Positions 11,921 to 24,550 are shown, numbered from the stretch's first letter. The stretch is 64,000 nucleotides of DNA from Sympetrum striolatum (GCA_947579665.1 CANPUZ010000031.1:806001-870000); one strand, 5' to 3'. A program made the numbers and translations. Notes: generated by a model not told the origin, from the letters alone.

Positions 11921-11921
<1 letters not shown>
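10814..11921 (-). repeat. Block 3, reverse, variant (type II) middle
   Basis: Boxes near 10957, 11118, 11288, 11456, 11622 and 11803. The segment 10957-11288 is repeated at 11288-11622 (shared CTATGCAGCACAA and ACGTCCTACTTTTCCCTTAT), showing a duplicated dimer of about 331-338 bp in place of the standard M3-M5. Cap A. Confidence 0.8.

Positions 11922-11960
<39 letters not shown>
11920..11960. repeat. (CTAT)n microsatellite
   Basis: About ten CTAT units directly after cap A of block 3. Confidence 0.95.
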
Positions 11961-11972
11961 ATAGGTATATCC

Positions 11973-12033
11973 ATGAATGAATCCGGAGAAGCATCTATCT
12001 ATTATATATAGATGCTTCTCCGGATTCATTCAT
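11973..12033. repeat. Junction palindrome, 26-bp arms
   Basis: ATGAATGAATCCGGAGAAGC... (11973-11998) is perfectly inverted at 12008-12033 with a 9-base AT spacer. It separates reverse block 3 from forward block 4, tail to tail. Confidence 0.9.
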
Positions 12034-12056
12034 GTATCCATATATATATATAGCGA

Positions 12057-13133
12057 GGATACAAATTCACAGGCTAAACCACAATCGTCATTGACCTGAA
12101 ATTTTTACGACATATTGGCCATAACGTGTAACCTCCAGAAAAATTGCGATTTTGAACCTCAGTGTCATTGGTTCGATTCCAGAGGGCCCCAAAGTCCCGA
12201 TTTTTCCCGTTTAAATACATTGCCGTGATTTTCGGGAATTTTTAAAAAATACTTCCCGGATAGGTAGAGAATCAAAACTCAAGGAGCCTATATATATGGT
12301 AATAATCTATCGAAAACATAAATGAGTTTCACGGAAAATATCCTGGGTTCGTTGCTAGGTCGAGGCAAAAATCGGCCGCTTAAAATGCATTGTGGCGATT
12401 TTTAAGATTTTTTTTGGACCCTTTCCCGATGGCATGGAAACTTGAAATTCGGCAAGAGGTTGGAGATCATACATATATTTCATAATCAAATTTTACATAT
12501 TCGCTGATGGTCCTTGGTTCGATCCCAGAGGGCCATTTACATTCCTCCATGAATTTCTTATGGAGATAACAGTAAAAAGTTTTAGGTACTTACCGGCATG
12601 ATATCGACTTCAAAATTTGTATGAAAGAAGATGAAGTTCTAATAAGTCATACTGTGCATTCATAGCTACCAATATTTTCTGGGTTCGACGCTAGGCGTCT
12701 CTACAATCAGTAAATTATCCGATTTTTAAGAATTAATTTAAACCCCTTCCCAATAATATTAAAACATGAAATTAGGCATATAGATAGAGAACATAGATAC
12801 ATTTCAAAAACGTGTTTTAAATTTTCTAGATCGTCCTTGGTTCGAATCCAGAGAGCCATTTACATTATTGAAAAGTAGGACGTCGTTTGAGGCAGTTGGA
12901 GCCAATATATCTGCTTGAATTTTCACACATAGTTAGAGATGGTGATTTTCTGTTGTGCTGCATAGTAAGTTCACCAGAAAGACCCGGGTTCGATGCCAGA
13001 CGATTAAATTGCAGCGAATTTTAAGAATATTTTCAATGCTTTTTTTCTCTTTTGACGGCCTTCCCGATATGATGCCGACATGAAATTAGTGTTTTCGATC
13101 TGCTTGCAGTATGCAAGCTACATTTTACTCGTA
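12057..13133 (+). repeat. Block 4, forward, cap A, reference copy
   Basis: B boxes at 12170, 12346, 12516, 12682, 12839 and 12987 (intervals 176, 170, 166, 157, 148). The M2 box is GGTTCGTTGCT, one base off. I used this copy to define module order. Confidence 0.9.
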
Positions 13134-13194
13134 TATAATAGATATATAGATGCTTCTCCGGATTCATTCATATATATACCTATATAGATAGATA

Positions 13195-14285
13195 GGATAC
13201 AAATTCACAGCCTAAACTACAAGCGTCATTGATCTGAAATTTTTATGACATATTGGCCATAACGTGAAACCCCCAGGAAAAAAGAGACTTTGATCCTCTG
13301 TGTCATAGGTTCGATTCCAGAGGGCCCCAAAGTCCCGATTTTTCCCGTTTGAATGCATTGCCGTGATTTTCGGGAATTAAAAAAAAATACTTTCCGGATA
13401 GGTAGAGAAGTAAAACTCAAGGTGCCTATATTTATGGTCTTGGACTTTCGAAAACATCAATCACTTTTACAAAAGTTATCCTGGGTTCGATGCTAGGACG
13501 ATGCAAAGATCTGCCCTTTAAAATACATGGGAGCCGTTTTTCATTATTTTTTTAGATGCACTTATCGAAATGATAGGATGTTCGTGCTTTTCTGGAAGAT
13601 GTATGGTACGAATAAGTTTTAGAAAAAAATTTTCATAAGACCGTACTGTTCCTGGGTTCGAAGCCAGAGCACAATAACGTTTCTCTCATAAGAAATATAA
13701 AGGAAAAGTAGGACGTCATTTGAGGCAGTTGTAACCAATATTTCTGCTTGAATTTGCATACGCGGTTAGAGATGGTGTTTTTCTGTTGTGCTGCATAGAA
13801 AGTATTGCCTGAAAGACCCGGGTTCGATGCCGGGCGGTAAAAATATCCCCCATATATAATACTATGGGGTATCTTTTCATAATTTTTTTATGCATTTATC
13901 GATATGTAAGGGAGCTCTTGCTTAGATGGAAGATGTATATTAACATTTTGTTTAAGAAAAAAAATAGATAAGACCATGCTGTTCCTGGGTTCGATGCCAG
14001 AGCACATTATAATTTCTCAAATAAGGAGTGTATGTGAATAGTAGGACGTCGTTTGAGGTAGTTGCACCTAATAGTTTTGCTTGAATTTTCACACATAGTT
14101 TGATATGGTAATCTTCTATTTTGCTGCATAGTAAGTACACCAGGAAGACCGGGGTTCGCTGCCAGGCGATTAAATTGCAGCGAATTCTACGAATATTTTG
14201 AATTTTTTTTTCTTTTGATGTCCGTCCCGATATGAAATTAGTGTTGTCGATCTGCTTGCAGTATGCAAGCAACATTTTACTCGTA
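13195..14285 (+). repeat. Block 5, forward, cap A, type II
   Basis: Near-identical, in reverse complement, to blocks 17 and 26, including the variant middle with CTTTTCTGGAAGATGTATGG and ATGGGGTATCTTTTCATAAT. Contains type II boxes such as GGTTCGAAGCC and GGTTCGATGCC. Confidence 0.85.
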
Positions 14286-14345
14286 ATAGATATATAGATG
14301 CTTCTCCGGATTCATTCATATATCATATATATATATATATAGAGA

Positions 14346-15424
14346 GGATACAAACTCACAGGCTAAACCAATAGCGTCAATGGCTTGAAATTTTTACGAC
14401 ATATTGGCCATAACGTATAACCTCCAGAAAAATTGCAATTTTGAACATCAGTGTCATGGGTTCGATTCCAGAGGGCCCCAAAGTCCCGATTTTTTCCGTT
14501 TAAATGCATTGCTTTGATTTTCGGGAATTAAAAAAAAATACTTCCCGGATAGGTAGAGAATCAAAACTCAAGGAGCCTATATATATGGTCATGATCTACC
14601 GAAAACATAAATTAGTTTTACGGAGAATATCCTGGGTTCGATGCTAGGTCGGGGCAAAAATCGGCCGTTTAAAATGCATTGTGGCGATTTTTAAGATTTT
14701 TTTTGGACCCCTTCCCGAATGCATGGAAACTTGAAATTTGGCATGGGGTTAGAAATCATAAATATATTTCATAATCAAATTTTACATATTCGCTGATGGT
14801 CCTTGGTTCGATCCCAGAGGGCCATTCGCACTCCACAATGCATTTCTTATAGGGATAACGGAAACACATTTTAGGTACTTCCCGGTATGATATCCACTTC
14901 AAACTACGTATGAAATTAGATGAAGTCCTAGCAAGTCATTTTGTGCATTCACAGCTTCCAATACGTCCAGGTTTCGACACCAGGCGTCTCTACAATCAGT
15001 TACTGATCCGATTTTTAAGAATTATTTTGAACCTCTTCCCAATAATATTAAAACTTGAAATTCGGCATATATATAGAACTTACAGATACATTTCGAAGAC
15101 ATATTTTATTTTTCCTAGATCGTCCTTGGTTCGTATCCAGAGAGCTATTAACATTCGTGAAAAGTAGGTCTTCGTTTGAGGCAGTTGCAGCCAATATTTC
15201 TGCTTGAATTTTCACACGTATTTAGAGAAGATGATCTTCTGATGTGCTGCATAGAAATTTCACCAAAAAGACCCGGGTTCGATGCCAGACGATGAAATTC
15301 CAGCGAATTTTAAGAAAAAATTAAATCCTTTTTTTTTTTCTTTTGAGGACCGTCCCGATATAATGCCGATATGAAATTAGTGTTGTCGATCTGCTTGCAG
15401 TATGCAAGCAACATTTTACTCGTA
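14346..15424 (+). repeat. Block 6, forward, cap A
   Basis: Boxes at 14459, 14635, 14805, 14970, 15129 and 15276 (intervals 176, 170, 165, 159, 147). M4 carries an extra T (GGTTTCGAC). Near-identical in reverse complement to block 30 over most of its length. Confidence 0.9.
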
Positions 15425-15482
15425 TAATAGATAGATGCTTCTCCGGATTCATTCATATATCATATATATATATATATAGAGA

Positions 15483-16477
15483 GGATACAAACTCACAGCC
15501 TAAACCACAAGAGTGATTGAGCTGAAATTTTTACGGCGTATTGGCCATAACGTGTAACCACCAGAAAAATTAAGATTTTGATCCTCAGTCTCATGGGTTC
15601 GATTCCAGAGGGCCCCAAAGTCCCGATTTTTCCCGTTTAAATGCATTGCTTTGATTTTCGGGAATTAAAAAAAAATATTTCCCGTATAGGTAGAGAATTA
15701 AAACTCAAGGAGCCTATATATATGAACATGATCTATCGAAAACATAAATTGGTTTAACGGAAAATATCCTGGGTTCGATGCTAGGTCGGGGCAATATCGG
15801 CCGTTTAAAATGCGTTGTGGCGATTTTTATGATTTTTTTTGGACCCTTTTCCGATGGCATAGAAACTTGAAATTCGGTATGAGGTTAGATGCTATAAAAA
15901 TATATCATAATCGGATTTTACATATTCGCTGATGGTCCTAGGTTCCATCCCAGAGGGACATTTAAATTCCTCAATGCATTTCTTACGGAGATAACGGAAA
16001 CAAATTTTAGGTACTTCCCGGCATGCTATCGACTTCAAACTTTGCATGATAGAAGAGCAAGTCTTAAAAAATCAAACTGTGCATTCACAGCTATCAATGT
16101 GTCCTGGGTTCGACACCAGGTGTCTCTGCAATCAGAAGTTGATCCGATTTTTAGGAATTATTTTGAACCCTTTCCAATAATATAGAAACTTGAAATTTAG
16201 CATATATATTGAGATGATTAATAACTTTCAGAAACATTTTTAAAATTTTAGAGGTCGTCCTTGGTTCGAGTCCCGAGAGCCGTTTACATTCGTGAACATT
16301 AGAGCGTCTATTGAGGCAGTTGTAGCCAATATTTCTGCTTGAATTATCACACATAATTAGAGATGGTGATCTTCTATTGTGTTTCATAGTAGGTTTACCA
16401 GTAAGACCCGGGATCGTTGCCATATGAAATTAGTATTGCCGATCTGCTTGCAGTATGCAAGCTACAATATACTCGTA
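15483..16477 (+). repeat. Block 7, forward, cap A, M6 tail deleted
   Basis: About 85 bp is missing directly after the M6 box: GTTGCCATATGAAATTAG joins the box to the terminal region. The M6 box itself is mutated (GGATCGTTGCC). Confidence 0.85.
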
Positions 16478-16502
16478 TATATAATAGATATATATATAGA
16501 GA

Positions 16503-17521
16503 GGATACAAAGTCACAGGCTAAACCACTAGCGTCAATGGCTTGAAATTTTTACGACATATTGGCCATAACGTATAACCTCCAGAAAAATTTTGATAAAT
16601 AAGATACATGGTGGGGATTTTCGAAAATTTTTTTGAGGCACTTCCTGGAAAAGCAGAGAGTTGAAACTCTAGGGACCGCTAAATGCCGTGCATAGCCATT
16701 GAAAATTGGAAAGACATCTTCGAATATTGTCCTTGGTTCGATGCTAGGCCGGGGCAAAAATCGGCCGTTTAAAATGCATTGCGGCGATTTTTAAGATTTT
16801 TTTTGGATCCTTTCCCGATAACATGGATACTTGAAACTCGGCACGTCGATAGATATCATGAATTTATTTCATAATCGAATTTTACATATTAGCTTATGGT
16901 CCTTGGTTCGATCCCAGAGGACCATTTGCACTTCCCAATGCTTTTCTTACGGAGATAACGGAAACAAATTTTAGGTACTTCCCGGCACGATATCAACTTC
17001 AAACTTTGCATGTACAAAGATCAAGTCCATACAAATCAAACAGTGCATTCACAGCTATCAAAGAGTCATTGGTTCGACACCAGGTGTCTCTGCAATCAGA
17101 AGTTGATCCGATTTTTAGGAATTATTTTGAAACCTTTCTCTACTTTATAGAAACTTTAAATTCGGCATATAGATAGAGATCATAAATAACTTTCAGAAAC
17201 ATTTTTTAGATTTCCAAGATCGTCCTTAGTTCGAATCCAGAGAGCCATTTAAATTCGTAAAAATTAGAACGTCTTTTGAGGCAGTTGTAGCCCATATTTC
17301 TGCTTGAATTTTCACACATCGTTAGAGATGGTGATGGTCTATTGTGCTGCATAGTAAGTTCACAGTAAAGACCCGGGTTCGATGCCGGACGATGGAATTT
17401 AGGCAAATTTTAAGAAAAATTTCAGCCTTTTTCTTTCTTTTGATGGCCGTCCGGATATGATGCCGACATGAAAATAATGTTGTCGATCTGCTTGCAGTAT
17501 GCAAGCAACATTTTACTCGTA
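16503..17521 (+). repeat. Block 8, forward, cap A, M1 box deleted
   Basis: Cap A runs directly into the M1-M2 spacer of the cap B subtype (GATACATGGTGGGGATTTTC), removing the M1 B box. Five boxes remain; the copy is a recombinant between subtypes. Confidence 0.85.
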
Positions 17522-17537
17522 TATATATATGGATACA

Positions 17538-17598
17538 TGAATGAATCCGGAGAAGCATCTATATCTATTAAATATAGATGCTTCTCCGGATTCATTCA
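17538..17598. repeat. Junction palindrome, 27-bp arms
   Basis: 17538-17564 inverted at 17572-17598, spacer CTATTAA; centre motif CCGGAGAAGCATCTATAT. Followed by (GATA)n to 17628. Confidence 0.9.
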
Positions 17599-17626
17599 AG
17601 GATATAGATAGATAGATAGATAGATA

Positions 17627-18679
17627 GGATACTAATTCACAGCCTAAACTAGAAGCGTCATCGACTTGAAATTTTTACGACATATTGGCCATAACGTGTA
17701 ACCGCCAGAAAAATTGCGATTTTGAACCTCAGTGTCATGGGTTCGATTCCAGAGGGCCCCAAAGTCCCGATTTTTCCCGTTAAAATGCATTGCTTTGATT
17801 TTCGGGAATTTTTAAAAAATACTTGCCGGATAGGTAGGGAGTTAAAACTCAAGGAGCCGATATATATGGTCATGATCTATCCAAAACATAAATGAGTTTT
17901 ACTAAAACTATCCTGAGTTCGATGCTAGGTCGAGGCAAAAATCGGCCGTTTAAAATGCATTGCGGCGATATTGATGAATTATTTTGGATCCTTTCCTTAT
18001 AACATGGATACTTGAAACTCGGCACATGGATAGATATCATAAATATATTTCATAATCAAATTTTACATGCTCGCTCGCCATTTGCACTCCACAATGCATT
18101 TCTTATGGGGATAACGGAAACAAATTTTAGGTACTTCTCGGCATGATATTGACTTCAAACTTTGCATAAAATAAGATCAAGACCATACAAATCAAACTGT
18201 GTATTAACAGCTACCAGAGTGTCCTGGGTTCGACACCAGGCGTCTCTACAATCAGTAACTGATCCTATTTTCAATAATAATTTTGAACCCTTTCCCAACA
18301 ATATAGAAACTTGAAATTCGGCATGTAGTTAGATATCATAGATACATTTCAAAATTATGTTTAAGATTTCCAAGATCGTCCTTGGTTCGAGTCCCGAGAG
18401 GTATTTACATTCCTGAAAATTAGAACGTTTTTTGAGGCAGTTGTATCCAATATTTCTGCTTGAATTTTTACACATAGTTAGAGATGTTGATCTTCTATTG
18501 TGCTGCATAGTATGTTTACCAGTAAGACCTGGGTTCGATGCCAGACGATAAAATAACAGCGAATTTAAAGAATATTTTGAATATTTTTTTTGTTCGTTTG
18601 AGAACCGTCCTGATATGATGCCGATATGAAATTAGTATTACCGATCTGCTTGCAGTATGCAAGCTACATTTTACTCGTA
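17627..18679 (+). repeat. Block 9, forward, cap A
   Basis: M1 to M6 present; a short deletion before M3 removes its B box (CATGCTCGCTCGCCATTTGC), leaving five. (GATA)n precedes it. Confidence 0.85.
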
Positions 18680-18738
18680 TCTATTATATATAGATGCTTC
18701 TCCGGATTCATTCATATAGATAGATAGATAGATAGATA

Positions 18739-19813
18739 GGATACTAATTCACAGCCTAAACCACAAGCGTCATTGACTTGAAATTTTTACGACGTATTGG
18801 CCATAACGTGTAACCGTCAGAAAAATTGCGATTTTGATCCTTGGTGTCATGGGTTCGATTCCAGAGGGCCCCAAAGTCGCGATTTTCTCCATAAGATTAC
18901 ATGGCGGGGATTTTCGAAAATTTATTTGAGGCACTTCCCGGGAAAGGAGAGAGTTGAAACTCGAGGGATCGCTAGATGCCGCGCATATCAAAAGGAAACT
19001 ATAAATATATCTACGAATAATATCCTTGGTTCGATGCTAGGACGGGGCAAAAATTTGCCGTTTAAAATGCATTGCGGCGATTTGTAAGATTTTTTTTGAA
19101 CCCTTTTCCAATGGCATAGAAACTTGAAATTCGGCATGGCGTTGGATATCATAATTATATTTCATAATCAAATTTTAATTATTCCCTTATGGTCCTTGGT
19201 TCGATCCCAGAGGGCCATTTACATTCCTCAATGCATTTCTTATGGAGATTACGGAAACACATTTTATGTGCTTCCCGATATTATATCTACTTGAAACTTT
19301 GCATAAGATAAGATCAAGTCATTACTAATCAAACTGTGAATTCACAGCTAGCAATGTTTCCTGGTTTCACCACCAGGCGTCTCTACAATCAGTAAATGAT
19401 CCGATTTTCAATAATTATTTTGAACTCTTTCCCAATAATATAGAAACTTTAAATTTAGCATATAGATAGAGATTAAATATATATTTCTAAAACAGCTTTA
19501 AGTTTTCGAAGATCGTCCTTGGTTCTAATCCAAAGAGCCATTTACTTTCGTAAAAAGTAGAACGTCGTTTGAGGCAGTTGCAGTCAATATTTCTCCTTGA
19601 ATTTTAAACATAGTTAGAGATCTTCTGTTGTGCTGCATAGTAGGTTCACTTGGAAGAACCGGGTTCGATGCCGGACGATTAAATTGAAGCGAACTCTAAT
19701 AAGATTTTCAATCCTTTTTTTTTTTTTTCTTTTGAGGACCGTCCCAATATAATGCCGATATGAAATTAGTGTTGTCGCTCTGCTTGCAGTATGCAAGCAA
19801 CATTTTACTCGTA
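18739..19813 (+). repeat. Block 10, forward, cap A with B-type M1-M2 spacer
   Basis: Starts with cap A but the spacer after M1 is of the other subtype (CATAAGATTACATGGCGGGG), so the block is mosaic. The M4 box is changed (GGTTTCACCACC). Confidence 0.85.
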
Positions 19814-19852
19814 ATAGATATATATATATTCATATATATATATATATAGAGA

Positions 19853-20927
19853 GGATACAAAGTCACAGGCTAAACCACTAGCGTCAATGGCTTGAAATGT
19901 TTACGACATATTGGCCATAACGTATAACCTCCAGAAAAATTGCGATTTTGAACTTCGATGTCATGGGTTCGATTCCAGAGGGCCTCAAAGTCCCGATTTT
20001 TCCCGTTTAAATGCATTGCTTTGATTTTCTGGAATTAAAAAAAAATACTTTCCGGATAGGTAGCGAATCAAAACTCAAGGAGCCTATATATATGATCTTG
20101 ATCTACCGAAAACATAAATGAGTTTTACGGAAAATATCCTGGGTTCGATGCTAGGTCAAGGCAAAAATCGGCCGTTTAAATTGCATTGTGGCGATTTTTA
20201 AGATTTTCTTTGGACCCTTTTCCGATGGCATAGAAACTTGAAATTCGGTATGAGGTTAGATACCATAAAAATATATCATTATCGAATTTTAAATATTCGC
20301 TGATGGTCCTTGGTTCGATCCCAGAGGGACATTTAAATTCCTCAATGCATTTCTTACGGAGATAACGGAAACAAATTTTAGGTACTTCCCGGCATGCTAT
20401 CAACTTCAAACTTTGCATGATAAAAGAGCAAGACTTAACAAATCAAACTATGCATTCACAGCTATCAATGTGTCCTGGGTTCGACACCAGGTGTCTCTGC
20501 AATCAGAAGTTGCTCCAATTTTTAGGAATTATTATGAAACCTTTTCCAATAATATAGAAACTTCAAATTCGGCATATGGATAGAGATCATAAATAACTTT
20601 CAGAAACATTTTCTAGATTTCCAAGATCGTCCTTGGTTCGAATCCAGAGAGCCATTTAAATTCGTGGCAATTAGAACGTCTTTTGAAGCAGTTGTAGCCC
20701 ACATTTCTGCTTGAATTTTCACACATAGTTAGGGATGGTGATCTTCTATTTCATTTCATAGTAGGTTTACCAGTATGACCCGGGTTCGATGCCAGACGAT
20801 AGAATTTCAGTGAATTTTAAGAAAAATTTTAATCAATTTTTTCTTTTGATGGCCGTCACGATATGATGCCGACATGAAAATAGTGTTGTCGATCTGCTTG
20901 CAGTATGCAAGCAACATTTTACTCGTA
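19853..20927 (+). repeat. Block 11, forward, cap A
   Basis: Six modules with intact GGTTCGA cores in M1-M6. Flanked on the left by (TA)n. Confidence 0.85.
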
Positions 20928-21004
20928 TATATATATGAATATCTATTATATATAGATGCTTCTCCGGATTCATTCATGGATATATATACCTATATAGATA
21001 GATA

Positions 21005-22079
21005 GGATACAAACTCACAGGCTAAACCACTAGCGTCATTGGCTTGAAATTTTTACGACATATTGGCCATAACGTGTAACCTCCAGAAAAATTGCGATTT
21101 TGAACCTCAGTGTCATAGGTTCGATTCAAGAGGGCCCCAAAGTCCCGATTTTTCCCGTTTAAATGCATTGCTTTGATTTTCGGGAATTTTAAAAAAATAC
21201 TTCCCGGATAGGTAGAGAATCGAAACTCTAGGAGCCTTTATATATGGTCATGATCTATCGAAATCATAAATGAGTTTTACGGAAAATAACCTGGGTTCGA
21301 TGCTAGGTCGATGCAAAAATCTGCCGTTTAAAATGTATTGTGGCGATTTTTAAGATTTTTTTTGGACCCTTTCCCGATGGCATGGAAACTTGAAATTCGG
21401 TATGGCGTTAGATATCATAAAAATATTTCATAATCGATTTTTATGTTTCCCATGATGTTCCTTGGTTCGATCCCAGAGGGCCATTTATATTCCTCAATGC
21501 ATTTCTTATGGAGATAACGGAAACAAGTTTTAGGTACTTCCCTGCATGCTATCGACTTAAAACTTAGCATGATGGAAGAACCAGTCTAAACAAATCAAAC
21601 TATGTATTTATAGCTATCAATGTGTCCTGGGTTCGACACCAGGTGTCTCTGCATTCAGAAGTTGATCCGAATTTTAGGAATTATTTTGAAACCTTTCCCA
21701 ATAATATAGAAACTTGAAATTTGGCATATAGCTTGAGATCAATAATAACTTTCAGAAACATTTTTTAAATTTCCAAGATCGTCCTTGGTTCGAGTCCCGA
21801 GAGCCATTTACAATCGTGAACATTTGAGGGTCTTTTGAGGCAGTTGTAGCCAATATTTCTGCTTGAATTTTCACACATAGTTAGAGATGGTGATCTTCTA
21901 TTGTTTTTCATAGTAGGTTTTCAGTAAGACCCGGGTTCGATGCCAGACAATGACATTTCAGCGAATTTTAAGAAAAAATTGAATCCTTTTTTTTCTTTTG
22001 AGGACCGTCCCGATATAATGCCGATATGAAATTAGTGATGTCGATCTGCTTGCAGTATGCAAGCTACATTTTACTCGTA
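21005..22079 (+). repeat. Block 12, forward, cap A
   Basis: Six modules; M1 box GGTTCGATTCA, others intact. Preceded by the CTTCTCCGGATTCATTC junction motif and (GATA)n. Confidence 0.85.
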
Positions 22080-22135
22080 TGATATATGAATGAATCCGGA
22101 GAAGCATCTATATATAATAGATATATATATAGAGA

Positions 22136-23212
22136 GGATACAAACTCACAGGCCATACCACAAGCGTCATTGACTTGAAATTTTTACCACATGTTGGCCA
22201 TAACGTGTAAGCGCCAGAAAAATTGCGATTTTGCACCTCAGTGTCATGGGTTCGATTCCAGAGGGCCCCAAAGTCTCGATTTTTCCCGTTTAAATGCATT
22301 GCTTTGATTTTCGGGAATTAAAAAAAAATACTTCCGGGATAGGTAGAGAATCAAAAATCTAGGAGCCGTAATATATGGTCATCATCTATCGAAATCATAA
22401 ATGAGTTTTACGAAAAATATCCTGGGTTCGATGCTAGGTCGAGGCAAAAATCGGCCGTTTAAAATGTATTGCGGCAATTTTTAAGATTTTTTTTGGACCC
22501 TTTCCCGATGGCATGGAAACTTGAAATTCGGCATGGAGTTGGAGATTATAAATATATTTCATAATCAAATTTAACATATTCGCTGATGGTCCTTGGTTCG
22601 ATCCCAGGGCGCCATTTACATTTCTCAATGCATTTCTTATGGAGATAACGGAAACAAATTTTAGGTACTTCCCGTTATGCTATCGACTTAAATCTTAGCG
22701 CGATAAAAGAACCAGTCTTAGCAAATCAAACTATGCATTCATAGCTATCAATGTGTCCTGGGTTCGACACCAGGTGTCTCTGCAATCAGAAATTGATCTG
22801 ATTTTTAGGAATTATTTTGAAACCTTTCCCAATAATATAGAAACTTGAAATTTGGCATATGGATTGAGATCATTAATAACTTTCAGATACATTTTTTAAA
22901 TTTCCAAGATCGTCCTTGGTTCGAGTCCCGAGAACCATTTACATTCGTGAACATTAGAGCATCTTTTGAGGCAGTTGTAGCCAATATTTCTGCTTGAATT
23001 TTCACACATAGTTAGAGATGGTGATCTTCTAATGTGCTATATAGTAAGTTCACCAGTTAGATCCGGGTTCGATGCCAGACGATGAAATTTCAGCGATTTT
23101 TAAGAAAAATTTCAATCCTTTTTTTTTCTTTTGAGGACATTCCCGATATGATGCCGATATGAAATTAGTATTGCCGATCTGCTTGCAGTATGCAAGCTAC
23201 ATTTTACTCGTA
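22136..23212 (+). repeat. Block 13, forward, cap A
   Basis: Six modules, all GGTTCGA cores intact. The last of nine consecutive forward blocks before the orientation changes. Confidence 0.85.
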
Positions 23213-23250
23213 TGATATATGAATGAATCCGGAGAAGCATCTATATCTAT

Positions 23251-24494
23251 TACGAGAAAATTTTGCTTGCATACCGCAAGCAGATCGACAACACTATTTT
23301 CATGTCGGCATCATATCGGGACGGCCATCAAAAGCAAAAAATGGATTGAAATTTTTCTTAAAATTCGCTGAAATTCGATCGTCTGGCATCGAACCCGGGT
23401 CTTTACTGTGAACTTACTATGCAGCACAATAGAACATTACAATCTATAACTATGTGTGAAAATTCAAGCAGAAATATGGGCTACAACTGCCTCAAAGGAC
23501 GTTCTAATTTTCAGGAAATTTAAATGGCTCTCTGGATTCGAACCAAGGACGATTTTGGAAATCTAAAAAATGTTTCTGAAAGTTATTTATGATCTCTATC
23601 TATGTGCCGAATTTGAAGTTTCTATATGATTGGCAAAGGTTTCAAAATAATTCCTAAAAATCGGATCAACTTCTGATTGCAGAGACACCTGGTGTCGAAC
23701 CCAGGACACATTGGTATCTGTGAATACACGGTTTGATTTGCACGGGTTTGATCATTCTTTGTACAAAGTTTGAAGTCGATATCGTGCCTGGAAGTACCTA
23801 AATGTGTTTCCGTAATCTCCATAAGAAATGCATTTAGGAATGTAAATGGCCCTCTGGGATCGAACCAAGGACCATAAGGTAATATGAAAAATTCGATTAT
23901 GAAATATAATTATGATATCTAACGCCATGCCGAATTTCAAGTTCCTATGCCATCGGAAAAGGGTTCAAAAAAAATCTTAAAAATCGCCGCAATGCATTTT
24001 AAACGGCCGATTTTTGCACCGACCTAGCATCGAACCATGGACAATATTCGAAGATGTCTTTTTGATTTTCGTTGGATATGTACGGCTTCTAGCGATCCCT
24101 CGAATTTCAACTCTCTACTTTTCCGGGAAGTGCCTCAAAAAAATTTTCGAAAATCCCCGCCATGTATTCTTATGGGGAAAATCGCGACTTTGGGGCCTTG
24201 GTTCGATTCCAGAGAGCCATTTAATTTCGTGAAAATTAGTACGTCTCTTAAGGCAGATGTAGCCCATATTCTGCTTGAATTTTCACACATAGTTAGAGAT
24301 GGTGATGTTCTATTGTGCTGCATAGTAAGTTCACAGTAAAGACCCGGGTTCGATGCCAGACGATGGAATTTCAGCGAATTTTAAGAAAAATATCAATCCA
24401 TTTTTTTTTTTTTTGATGGCCGTCCCGATATGATGCCGACATGAAAATAGAGTTGACGATCTGCTTGCAGTATGCAAGCAACATTTTACTAGTA
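23251..24494. repeat. Block 14, fold-back chimera
   Basis: Reads in reverse from the hairpin end through M6-M2 (23251 to about 24198), then flips to forward orientation exactly where the M1 hairpin should be (GGGGCCTTGGTTCGATTCCA) and continues through M5-M6 to 24494. It has hairpin ends on both sides and no cap A or B. Confidence 0.8.
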
Positions 24495-24550
24495 TCTATT
24501 ATATATAGACGCTTCTCCGGATATACCTATATGTTATATATATATTTATA

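Noticed and set aside
12170..12200. Individual modules as functional tRNA genes
   Set aside because: Only the T-arm/B-box part matches; no acceptor, D or anticodon arms of tRNA size surround it.
18797..19087. Recurrent 60-130 residue open frames inside the blocks (for example GFDSRRPQSRDF, GIEPMTPRFKVGFFLEV, PSIEPWTIFGDVF types)
   Set aside because: They occur in both strands and several frames of the same repeat, start and stop at random points, and their similarity follows from DNA homology. Translations of tRNA-like sequence typically look like this. No codon-level conservation was seen.
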